DNA of 64,000 nt, from the NCBI GenBank assembly GCA_023678885.1, contig CM043005.1, forward strand, positions 10,716,314-10,780,313, given 5' to 3'. Of the stretch, positions 40,700 to 50,100 are shown in pieces. The position numbers and the translations under genes were made by a program. This DNA is from Pogostemon cablin. Lineage: Eukaryota > Streptophyta > Magnoliopsida > Lamiales > Lamiaceae. Under the pieces are notes generated by a model that was not told the origin of the DNA, did no database searches, and saw only the letters and a list, made by a program, of their open reading frames with translations. The first letter of the stretch is position 1, and each line of letters opens with the position of its first letter.

Positions 40700-43387
40700 A
40701 TGGCCGGAACAAGGCAAAATCCGGATAATGTTGTCATACGTGAAATTTTCACGAACTATGGAATTGGTAACATGGGGTTGATAGGAGCAAGGGGGGAAGA
40801 TGATGATTTTGAGATACATCCCGCTCTTATTAACATGGTAGAGAAGAATCCCTTTTCTGGAGATTGGTTTGAAGATCCATATCAACATCTCCAAAGATTT
40901 CTTGGTTATGCAAACACTCAAAAAGGAGCTGGAGCTAATGATAATGCTAGACGGATCGCCTTATTCAAGTTCTCTTTAATTAATAAGGCGGAAGCTTGGT
41001 ATGAGACCCTTGATCCAGCCGATTGCAATACATGGGACCAACTGCAGCAGAAGTTCTTGGAGAGATACATGCCACCCTCAAGGATCTTAAGAATGAAGCA
41101 AGAGATCACTCGATTTGTTATGAATCAGGGTGAGAAATTTTATGAGGCGTGGGACAGATTTAAAGACATGCTCAGGAGGTGTCCACAACATAGAATGTCT
41201 AAGGCTGAATACATAAGTATCTTCTACTATGGATTGGATTGTGAATCGCGTATTTTTATTGATGCATCATCAGGAGGAGCGTTGTTATCTAAGATAACAC
41301 TTGAAGCAGAAAAGTTATTCGAAGACATCTCTATGAATACACGTGACTGGCCAGTAGAGAGAGATAGAGGATCATATATACTTGGTAAGGTGGCGCAAGT
41401 TGAACATCAAGTGGTGAGGCCGAATAGGGATGATGAGATCGTCTCTAGTCTAGCTAACATCAACAAGCTACTAGAGTTCCAGCAGAGGCAGATCACAGAG
41501 TTGACACAAAGGGGGCCTAGTATGCGGCAGCATGAAGTGAAGAGTGTTGAAGATACCTTCAATCGATACATGGCTGAGAATGATGCAAGGATTGATTGTC
41601 TTGAGGATACCATGAATGTTGAGCATGTAGATTTATCTAAGCAGTTGAAGGAGCTTACCTTGATTATGGGGCAGATGACCGTAAATGTGAATCAATTGAC
41701 ACAAACATTGGAGAATAAAGCCATCACATTGAGGTATGAAACACAGTACGAAGGATCGACGGAGCCGGAATCAAAATCTGAAGCAAAAGGAGCCCGATTC
41801 GACCAGGATCAAGAGGGTTCGACCAAATCTGTTGGTCGAACCAAGGTCGAACTAACCTGTTCGCAACCCTCTGTTTTGACGGAAGTGAGGTTCGACCACG
41901 ACTCCCCTGGTTCGACCAAATCACCAGGTCGAACCCAGGTCGAACCACACATCCTGGAGCACCCTATTTTGTCGCAGCAACGTTTCGACCACGACGGACA
42001 TGGTTCGACCAGTCCATCTGGTCGAACCCTGGTCGAACCGAAGGGCAGAAATAGTACAGTAGGCTGGTTCGACCAAGGGAGAAGCAGTTCGACCTGTCCT
42101 GATGGTCGAACCCAGGTCGAACCCCAAGTTCAAAGTGAGAGCAGCATGCCAGACGACTGGTTCGACCAAAGCATTGATGGTTCGACCAATCACCTAGGTC
42201 GAACCCACGTCGAACCCCAATTACAGAAAGAGAGCAGCCTTCCAGACGATTGGTTCGACCATTACACACCTAGTTCGACCAGCACCAGTGGTCGAACTGA
42301 GGTCGAACCTATTCCTTCTGCACCGTTTTCTGCACCGAATGTTCCCTATGATGTAGTGGTTCGGAATGAGCAAAGTACAGAGATAATAGCTGAGAAAAAG
42401 TGGGAAGAAGCAAAGAGATTGAGAGCCAAGAAGGATAAAGCGAAGGAGGTTGAATGTGATGAATGGGGAAGACCAAAGACCAAGATACCTCCTCCGTTTC
42501 CTTCGAGATTGGCCAAGAAGGGATTGGAAGAAAAGTTCAAGAGGTTTCGCGATGTCATGAGCAAAGTAAGCTTGAACATTCCTTTCTCTGAAGCAACCAT
42601 GGAGATGCCATACTATGCCCGATTCCTCAAGAATATTATATCAAAGAAGAGAAGCTTGAACGGAGTGGAGACGGTAAACCTATCAGAGAATTGCAGCTCG
42701 ATCCTTCAAAGGAAGCTGCTTGCAAAGTTAAAGGATCCGGGAAGCTTCACCATTCTTTGTGACATTGGAAAAGGGTCGGCACATAAAGCCTTGTGTGATT
42801 TGGGGGCAAGCGTTAACTTGATGCCTTTGTCCATATTTAAAAGGCTTGGTTTGGGGGAGTTAACTCCCACAAATATTGCTCTTGAATTGGCGGATAGATC
42901 CATGACTTGTCCGAAGGGTTTAATTGAAGATGTTTTAGTGAGAGTGGATAAGTTAGTTTTTCTCGTGGATTTTCTTGTACTTGAGATGGAAGATGATAAG
43001 GGTGACATTCCCCTTATTTTGGGACGACCGTTCCTTGCCACAGCTGGAGCTATGATAGATGTTAAGGAAGGAAAGCTTAGACTGCGAATGGATAATGAAG
43101 ATGTGATTTTCTCTCTTGATCATGCAATGAAGATGCCCATGGAGACTCAATCGTGCAAGAGCATTGATATGGTTTCTAACTTGTTTAATCTTGATTTTTC
43201 TAAGACAGGTGATTCTGAATTTAAGTGGAAGGTTGACAAGGAGGTGTCTAGACAGCCATGGGAGGAAGAAAATTCTGAAGATCATATTTTTGTGACCAAG
43301 AAAGGTGAGGTGTTAAGTGTAGACAAGAAGAGGGAAAGAAAGTACTTGAAGGTGAGGATGCGACTAGACCGTCCTGTGATCCACTAG
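40700..43387 (+). CDS. gag-pro: Gag-protease polyprotein of an Athila-like retrotransposon
   Basis: This is an intact 895-residue frame. Residues about 45-215 are a plant Ty3/Gypsy Gag (Retrotrans_gag type), with the NPFSGDWFEDPYQHLQRF segment, a KAEAWYETL motif and a W-(x)n-F helix-rich core. It would form the cytoplasmic virus-like particle. Residues 366-537 are six tandem units of 28-31 residues with FDQ/FDH...ST...GRT.VEP. Residues about 575-640 are basic and Lys/Arg-rich. Residues about 680-800 are the retropepsin-like protease: LCDLGAS with Asp700 as the likely catalytic residue (DLGA rather than the usual DTGA/DSGA), then LILGRPFLAT near 775. I see no CCHC zinc knuckle. The frame stops after RPVIH, without RT, RNase H or integrase, so enzymes must come in trans. 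The start is the first ATG after the PBS, in good context. Confidence 0.92.
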   Translation: MAGTRQNPDNVVIREIFTNYGIGNMGLIGARGEDDDFEIHPALINMVEKNPFSGDWFEDPYQHLQRFLGYANTQKGAGANDNARRIALFKFSLINKAEAWYETLDPADCNTWDQLQQKFLERYMPPSRILRMKQEITRFVMNQGEKFYEAWDRFKDMLRRCPQHRMSKAEYISIFYYGLDCESRIFIDASSGGALLSKITLEAEKLFEDISMNTRDWPVERDRGSYILGKVAQVEHQVVRPNRDDEIVSSLANINKLLEFQQRQITELTQRGPSMRQHEVKSVEDTFNRYMAENDARIDCLEDTMNVEHVDLSKQLKELTLIMGQMTVNVNQLTQTLENKAITLRYETQYEGSTEPESKSEAKGARFDQDQEGSTKSVGRTKVELTCSQPSVLTEVRFDHDSPGSTKSPGRTQVEPHILEHPILSQQRFDHDGHGSTSPSGRTLVEPKGRNSTVGWFDQGRSSSTCPDGRTQVEPQVQSESSMPDDWFDQSIDGSTNHLGRTHVEPQLQKESSLPDDWFDHYTPSSTSTSGRTEVEPIPSAPFSAPNVPYDVVVRNEQSTEIIAEKKWEEAKRLRAKKDKAKEVECDEWGRPKTKIPPPFPSRLAKKGLEEKFKRFRDVMSKVSLNIPFSEATMEMPYYARFLKNIISKKRSLNGVETVNLSENCSSILQRKLLAKLKDPGSFTILCDIGKGSAHKALCDLGASVNLMPLSIFKRLGLGELTPTNIALELADRSMTCPKGLIEDVLVRVDKLVFLVDFLVLEMEDDKGDIPLILGRPFLATAGAMIDVKEGKLRLRMDNEDVIFSLDHAMKMPMETQSCKSIDMVSNLFNLDFSKTGDSEFKWKVDKEVSRQPWEEENSEDHIFVTKKGEVLSVDKKRERKYLKVRMRLDRPVIH
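41795..42310 (+). repeat. Six-unit in-frame repeat with GGTTCGACC/GGTCGAACC hairpins
   Basis: TTCGAC unit starts are at 41,798, 41,891, 41,984, 42,068, 42,161 and 42,254 (spacings 93, 93, 84, 93 and 93 bp, always in frame). Most units have two GTTCGACC words followed by two GTCGAAC words, so each can fold into a hairpin. Perfect stems include 11 bp at 41,816-41,842, 11 bp at 42,002-42,028 and 10 bp at 42,272-42,298. The last unit starts with A and ends with T where others have G and C, a compensated change. The protein product is a hydrophilic linker between Gag and protease. Confidence 0.9.
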
Positions 43388-43564
43388 TTCAAAGTGGTAA
43401 TCCGTCGCGACTCTCCGACGTTAAACGTGAGCACCTGTTGGGGGCTTTCCCTCCTGTTTTATTGCTTTATTTATTCGTGTGAGTAAGAAATTTTTATATT
43501 TGAGGTGCTTATTAATCGGCAATTACATCTCTTTTCAAACTTAGTTTCGACTTACGTTTTTACT

Positions 43565-43580
43565 AAGTTTGGGGGGGTGT
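43565..43580 (+). other. Second polypurine-tract-like site
   Basis: AAGTTTGGGGGGGTGT closely resembles the terminal tract AAGTTTGGGGGTT at 45,291 and is followed by GATG, like the LTR start. It could act as a central polypurine tract or be a relic of rearrangement. There is no proof of use. Confidence 0.45.
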
Positions 43581-44584
43581 GATGTTCTTACCTCATTAAA
43601 GCACTAAGAATATAATCTTTTCTTTGTAATATTTGCTAGGGGAGTTGATTTTTTGCGGTATATTGAAACTTTAATCGGTTTTGATATGTCGATTTTTTGC
43701 AATTTGCCTAGTGTTCAGTGGTGTTTTTAGTGTGTGTGGAGTCATTTAGATAGTCAATTGAGTCTTTCGTATAGTTCTTCTATTTTATTATTGATGAATC
43801 CTGTGATGATGAGTATGCTTGAGCTTTGATGATAGAAAAAGGTAAAAGAGTGGCAAGACGAGTTCTACATTGAGGCTTTGACTCGAGGAGCTCGTGCATT
43901 CGTTGAAGAAAAATCAGGTGCCCTCGTTCCCTTTTTCTAATTTTTATATGTGCTTTTAATTCATGGAGTGGAAGGATTAAGTTTAAGGTGGTGATCCATG
44001 TGAGCTTATATTGTTAAAATTATCTTTGAAATTCATATGCTCTTGAAATTGATGAAGGAAGAGTACTTGAGTTATATTGTGATATGAAGTTCTATGTGTA
44101 CTTGTGGGATATTGCTTACCATGAAAGGTGCTCTGTTACTTGTTAAATACCCATGTGAGATTTTGAGCTTTGTTTATCATGATACATAATCACATGATAT
44201 TTCTTTTCTGGTGAGTATCGTTCTTGTGTGTGTATTCTAGAACTTGCCTCTTGTCTTACTTGAGACTACATGTTATGTTAGATAATGGGAAATGATCTAA
44301 GGCCATCCTTGAATTTATGAGTCACTTAGCCAAATAATTCCCTATACCATATGATTGTTTATCCGTAGTTAGCCCCATTGAGCCTAAAAACCTCATTCTT
44401 TGGCAGCCTACGTGAAATAACCACTTTGAGCATCTTAATTTTTTGAGCCTTGATTGTCTTATTAGTGGAGAATTAATGGCTTTTCAAAGTGTGTTGATAG
44501 AGCTTGATAACGAACAGCTTGGGAAGGAATGAAATTGGTATTGAATTAGTGATGGATTTTGATAATGCATTTAAGGAGAAGCAT

Positions 44585-44692
44585 GGAGTAGTGCTTAAAT
44601 CTAGTACTCCATTGAATCAAATACCCTAGGGTAGTGCTTAAATCTAGTACCCTATAGAGGATGCGTGAGGTAGTGCCCGAAACTGGTACCTC
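44585..44692 (+). repeat. Three tandem hairpins with compensated stems
   Basis: Three 26-bp units each have a 6-bp perfect stem around a 14-base loop: GGAGTA/TACTCC at 44,585-44,610, AGGGTA/TACCCT at 44,628-44,653 and GAGGTA/TACCTC at 44,667-44,692. The loops share GTGC and a CTAG/CTGG end. Both stem arms change together between units, which suggests that the RNA or DNA fold, rather than the sequence, is kept. Confidence 0.7.
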
Positions 44693-45290
44693 AAGAGAAA
44701 AAGCAGAAAAAGAGAAGGAAAAAACGGATGAGCTTGAGAAAAGAAAAATAATTGTGCTTGAAGGTGAAGAAGGAATGAAAATCGTCTGCATTGAAAAGGA
44801 AGAGAGGATGAAAGTTGAAGTGATCAATCAGCTTTAGTTCTCCACTATTTGAGTCACATTGTCCATATATTTCCTACCTTAACCAAAGAGCCAACATTAC
44901 ATCCAAAAGAAAAGTCCTTTTTGATCCCATTGTCGAATCATACTTTTAGTGGTGGAGAGTTTGAGACTTTTGGCAAGCTTATGGTTACGCATGCACTTGA
45001 ATTGAATCTGAGCGTAAACACCTTAACCCATTAGTGTACATTTTTACACTTGAGTGTGAGTGATATATACTTCCCGTGAGAACATGTCAATGGAGCATTT
45101 GAATTGGTAGTGATTGTCTTAACTTGTATGCTTTGAATTGATTATTACATGTAATAAGAGTTGCATGACCTAAGTTGATGACGATTGTATTTTGAATGGG
45201 GTATTGATCATAGTCCTTGTTTCCCCGCTAATTTTCTTACTCTCTCTCACTCTTTATTTTTATTTTGTTGCCTCGGGACGAGCAACGGGT

Positions 45291-45303
45291 AAGTTTGGGG
45301 GTT
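45291..45303 (+). other. Polypurine tract
   Basis: AAGTTTGGGGGTT lies immediately 5' of the 3' LTR, as expected for the plus-strand primer of an LTR retrotransposon. The form is typical of Athila-type elements. Confidence 0.85.
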
Positions 45304-47158
45304 TGATGAGAGTGAAAATAAGCGTGTTTTAGTGTCCAATTTAACACCTTTTTGATTGATATTCTTGTCATATATTAGCACAATGGTCTTATATTCATTA
45401 TATGTGAGAAAAAAGGTGCACTTGAGGTGTTTTGTTGTGTTTTAGGTGGAAAAAGGATGAAAAGAGCCAAGTTTGAGAAAAGGTGCAATTTGTGCAAGAA
45501 TGCTGATAAACGCACATCCAAATTGTGTAATTATTCTGTATTGATGTGGAGCTCTAAACGGGGAGTGTGATACATGGTTGTAAATCCACTGAAGAGAGGG
45601 TCGTTTTGGCGTAAAGAACATCCCATTCGGAGTCCGAACGAGGAAGTTATGAGCAAAGTAGTGACACCGCGCGAGCTGTGCGAACAGAATTGCAGTGCTA
45701 CTTTCCATGGCCTGTTACATATTCAATTCTTGGAGTTTTTGTGATTTCTTTATATGGATAGAAATCCAAGGAAGAGAGGATCGTGTGAGCGCAAAAATCA
45801 CTCAATTCGGAGGTCGGATGTGAAAGTTATACGCGAAACGGAGAGACTGCGCAAATCCAGTAGTAGGGTTCGACCTGTGGTTCGACCTGTGGCAAGTGGT
45901 TCGACCTGTTTGACGAGGTCGAACCTACATGCGGGAACTTACGTATTTTCGAGGCCAAAACGCGTGGGATCACTTAAAAAGCCCATTCCAAGCCCTAGAG
46001 ACGTGATTACAAGTATAAAAGGAGGCTCATGCAGTCAAGAAAAATGTCACCAATCACCGAGGAGAGGCCACAACCATACAACACCCCACAAGGGGGGGAT
46101 CACCCCCCATCCATCATCCACTTCCTTTCCTCCATCCATCCATCACTTTGAAGATTCGTTTGTGGAATCAAGAGGAGAACCAAGAGGAGGATTCAAGATG
46201 GAGAAGGGTATGAAGACGCCATATCAAGGGTTTATTCGTTTCCTAATTTATCTTGTATTTTCCGGACATCCGGGTAAGATCTATCCAACACCCATGATTA
46301 TTCTTCGAAACATCATGGGCTAGAGCCTTTTTGGTAGATTTAGGAGTTTGAAGGTTTTATCTAGTTAATTGAACTTTCATGTATACACTCCGTACAACAC
46401 TACTTGTGGATTTATTTTATATATGATTGTGCTTTCTTAATCCATATTCACGGTCGTTTTGTGCATCTTCAATTGGTATATAGGGTCTGAATATATATCT
46501 TCGTTGTAGATTGAGTGCGTTCACCGCTGAACAGGATTCCATGTTATGATTCTAAGTGAGGGGACTCCGAAGCTTCATTATAACTATCTTATATGAATAC
46601 TTATTAATTGAATTGAATTCGGGTTAATAAGTAGGATAAAGAGGATAACTTTATAGTACCTATAAAGGGAGATCATATCGGGTTAGAGTACCAATCCGAG
46701 GGGGAAATAATTGATACTGATAGTACCTAGAAAGGGGGGTGAAATTATATCTCTTGCTCCGAGGTTATTCACACGTGTTACACGCATGTTTACTTGTGTC
46801 TATAGAGTAGATATGCATGGTTTAGTGATGCGTCCATATTCCACAAGGCAGAGTCGGACATTGACACATGGAAGGGAAGTTAATGAGTAAAACTGGATTA
46901 TCCTAGAGCTACATATTCTCCTACTTGATCCACCTACGTATTCTTCGAGTGATAGTTTATTTTATTTGTTATTTAATTTACTATTTTAGTTATAATCAAA
47001 CATCAAACTCTTATTGCTTTGTCTTAATTAATTTAGATAATAATTTAATTGATAATACGCCGTCCCTTGGGTTCGATATTCACTTGGTCACCTTTCGAAA
47101 CTACAATTGATATCCTTCATACTTGGGGATTAATTGTGTGTTGAGAAAACGCTCATCA
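45304..47158 (+). repeat. 3' LTR of the Athila-like element, 1,855 bp
   Basis: It matches the 5' LTR end to end, from TGATGAG to CTCATCA, with about 33 substitutions plus 1-bp and 2-bp indels (about 1.8%). The length difference of 1 bp agrees with those indels. The TATA box, motif cluster and internal duplication are all conserved. A promoter here would read out into the satellite on its right. The 189-codon frame at 45,754-46,323 is a longer version of the 5' LTR frame at 39,109, which is disrupted by the G-run indel, and is probably not a gene. Confidence 0.95.
46014..46020 (+). promoter_or_regulatory. TATA box of the 3' LTR
   Basis: TATAAAA lies in the same context as in the 5' LTR (AAGTATAAAAGGAGG). 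If active, it would drive transcription rightwards out of the element into the satellite array from 47,164 on. Confidence 0.6.
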
Positions 47159-47163
47159 CATAT
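47159..47163. repeat. Right target-site duplication CATAT
   Basis: This is the second copy of CATAT. The satellite then resumes with TTCCATCATTTTG, the same continuation as in the empty paralogous sites near 36,380 and 49,945. Confidence 0.93.
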
Positions 47164-50100
47164 TTCCATCATTTTGATTTTGATGATTATTTTCTCATTA
47201 TGATCAAGATTTCCTTAGTTTCGATGCATATTTCCTTCATTTTGATGCATTTTTTATCGTTATGATCAGCATTTCCTTCTTTTCGATGCATATTTACTCA
47301 TTTTGATGCTTCTTTTCTTTTTATGATGAATATTTCATTCGTTTCGATGCAGATTTCCTTCTTTTTTATGCTCATTTTTTCGTTACGGTCAATATTTCCT
47401 TTTGTTCGATGCATATTCCTTTGTTTGATTCTCATTTTTTCGTTACGATCAACATTTACTTCATTTCGATGCATATTTTATTTTGATGCTCCTTTTCTCG
47501 TTACGATAAACATTTCCTTAGTTTCGACGCATATTTCCTTCATTTTGATGCTGATTTTCTCGTTACGATCAATCTTCCTTCGTTTCGATGCATATTTACT
47601 TCATTTTAATGCTCCTTTTCTTGTTACGATCAACATTTCATTCGTTTCGATGCAGATTTCCTAATTTTTTATGCTCATTTTCTCGTTATAATCAATATTT
47701 CCTTTATTTCGATGCATATTTCCTTCGTTTTGATTCTTATTTTCTCATTACGATCAATATTACCTTCGTATCGATGCATATTTCCTTCATTTTGATGCTC
47801 CTTCTCTCGTTACGATCAACATTTCCTTTATTTCGATGCATATTTCCTTCATTTTCATGCTCATTTTCTTATTACATCAGCATTTCCTTCGTTTCGATGC
47901 ATATTTACTTCATTTTGATGCTCCATTTCTTGTTACGATCAACATTTCATTCATTTCGATGCAGATTTCCTACTTTTTAAGGCTCATTTTCTCGTTATTA
48001 TCAATGTTTCCTTTGTTACGATGCATATTTCATTCATTTTGAAGCTCCTTTTCTCATTACGATCAATATTTCCTTTGTTTCGATGCATATTTCCTTCATT
48101 TTAATTCTCCTTTTCTCGTTACGATCAATATTGCTTTCGTTTCGATGCATATTTCTTTCATTTTGATGCTCCTTTTCTTGTTACGATCAACATTTCATTA
48201 GTTTCGATGTAGATTTCCTTTTTTTTATGCTTGTTTTCTCATTATGATCAATATTTCCTTTGTTTCGATCCATATTTCCTTCGTTTTGATTCTCATTTTT
48301 TCGTTATGATCAATATTTCCTTCGTTTCGATGAATATTTCCTTCATTTTGATGCTCCTTTTCTCGTTACGATCAACATTTCATTCGTTTCAATGCAGATT
48401 TTCTTCATTTTGATTTTGATGCTCCTTTTCTCATTACGATCAATATTTCCTTCGTTTCGATGCATATTTCCTTAATTTTGATGCTTATTTTCTTGTTACA
48501 ATCAACATTACCTACGTTTCGATGCATATTTTCTTCGTTTTAATTCTTATTTTCTCCTTTCGCTCAATATTACCTTTGTTTCGATGCATATTTCCTTCAT
48601 TTTGATGCTCATTTTCTCGTTACAATCAACATTTCATTCGTTTCGATGCATATTTCCATCATTTTGATTTTGATGCTCAATTACTCTTTACGATCATGAT
48701 TTCCTTTCTTTCGATGCATATTTCCTTCATTTCGATGTATTTTTCTCGTTACGATCAGCATTTCCTTCTTTTCGATGCATATTTACTCATTTTGATGCAC
48801 CTTTTCTTTTTACGATCAACATTTCATTCGTTTCGATGCAGATTTCCTTTTTTTTTATGCTCGTTTTCTCGTTATGATCAATATTTCCTTCGTTTTGATG
48901 CATATTTCAATCATTTTGATGCTCCTTTTCTCGTTACGATCAATATTTCCTTAATTTCGATGAATATTTCCTTCATTTTAATGCTCCTTTTCTTGTTACG
49001 ATCAACATTTCATTTGTTTCGATGCGGATTTCCTTCCTTTTGATGCTCGTTTTCTCGTTATAATCAATGTTTCCTTTGTTTCGATGTATATTTCCTTCTT
49101 TTTGATGCTCATTTTCTCATTATGATCATGTTTCCTTTATTTCGATGTACATTTACTTCATTTTGATGCACCTTTTCTCATTATGATCAACATTTCCTTC
49201 GTTTCGATGAATATTTCCTTCATTTTAATTCTCATTTTCTCGTTACGATCAACACTTCCTTCGTTTTGATGCATATTTCCTTCTTTTTAATGCTCCTTTT
49301 CTTGTTACGATCAACATTTCATTTGTTTCGATGCAGATTTCCTTCTTTTTTATGCTCATTTTCTTGTAATGCTCCTCATTTTATTCGTTTCGATTCAGAT
49401 TTCCTTCTTTTTGTTGCTCATTTTCTCGTTAGGATCAATGTTTCCTTTGTTTCGATGCATATTTCCTTCATTTTGATGCTCCTTTTCTCATTACGATCAA
49501 CATTTTCTTCGTTTCGATTCATATTTCCTTTGTTTTGATTCTCATTTTTTCGTTACGATCAACATTTTATTCGTTTTGATGCAGAATTCCTTCTTCTTGA
49601 TGCTCGTTTTCTCGTTATCATCAATGTTTCCTTTGTTTCGATGCATATTTCTTTCATTTTGATGCTCCATTTATCATTACGATCAATATTTCCTTCGTTT
49701 CGATGAATATTTCCTTCATTTTAATGCTCATTTTCTCATTACGATCAATATTTCCTTCGTTTCGATGCATATTTCCTTCATTTTGATGCTCATTTTCTCG
49801 TTACAATCAACATTACCTATGTTTCAATGCATATTTTCTTCGTTTTAATTCTCATTTTCTCGTTTTGATCAATATTACCATCGTTTTGATGCATATTCCC
49901 TTCATTTTGATGCGTCTAACATTTCATTCATTTCGATGCATATTTCCATCATTTTGATTTTGATGATCATTTTCTCATTATGATCAAGATTTCCTTCGTT
50001 TCGAAGCATATTTCCTTCATTTTGATGCATTTTTTATCGTTATGATCAGCATTTCCTTCTTTTCGATGCATATTTACTCATTTTGATGCTTCATTTTTTT

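Larger units (their letters stand above)
43388..45303 (+). other. Non-coding 3' spacer of the Athila-like element
   Basis: This 1.9-kb stretch between the gag-protease stop and the 3' LTR has no recognisable pol or env coding. It begins with GACGTTAAAC and CTGTTGGGGG words, similar to what I recall of the spacer that follows pol in complete Athila elements. The pol part was probably lost between the RPVIH codons and this spacer. Inside are a second polypurine-like tract (43,565-43,580) and three tandem hairpins (44,585-44,692). Short frames (44,546-44,827 minus; 44,849-45,034 plus) show no domain. Confidence 0.7.
38660..47158 (+). mobile_element. Athila-like Ty3/Gypsy LTR retrotransposon, gag-protease only
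   Basis: This is a complete element of 8,499 bp in the order TSD, LTR, PBS, gag-protease ORF, non-coding 3' spacer, polypurine tract, LTR, TSD. The ends are TGATGAG...CTCATCA, a 7-bp perfect terminal inverted repeat with canonical TG/CA. The PBS matches the 3' end of plant tRNA-Asp, and the Gag and protease resemble the Athila lineage of plant Ty3/Gypsy elements. No reverse transcriptase (no YxDD-type core), RNase H, integrase or envelope-like frame is found between the ORF end at 43,387 and the 3' LTR, so the element is non-autonomous. The open 895-codon frame and LTRs that differ by about 1.8% indicate a fairly young insertion. It lies in the same orientation as the pyrimidine-rich strand of the satellite. 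Confidence 0.93.

Noticed and set aside
41407..43285. Antisense frames across gag-protease (41,407-43,285, minus)
   Set aside because: They are shadows of the intact sense frame. The palindromic repeat motif keeps the opposite strand open.
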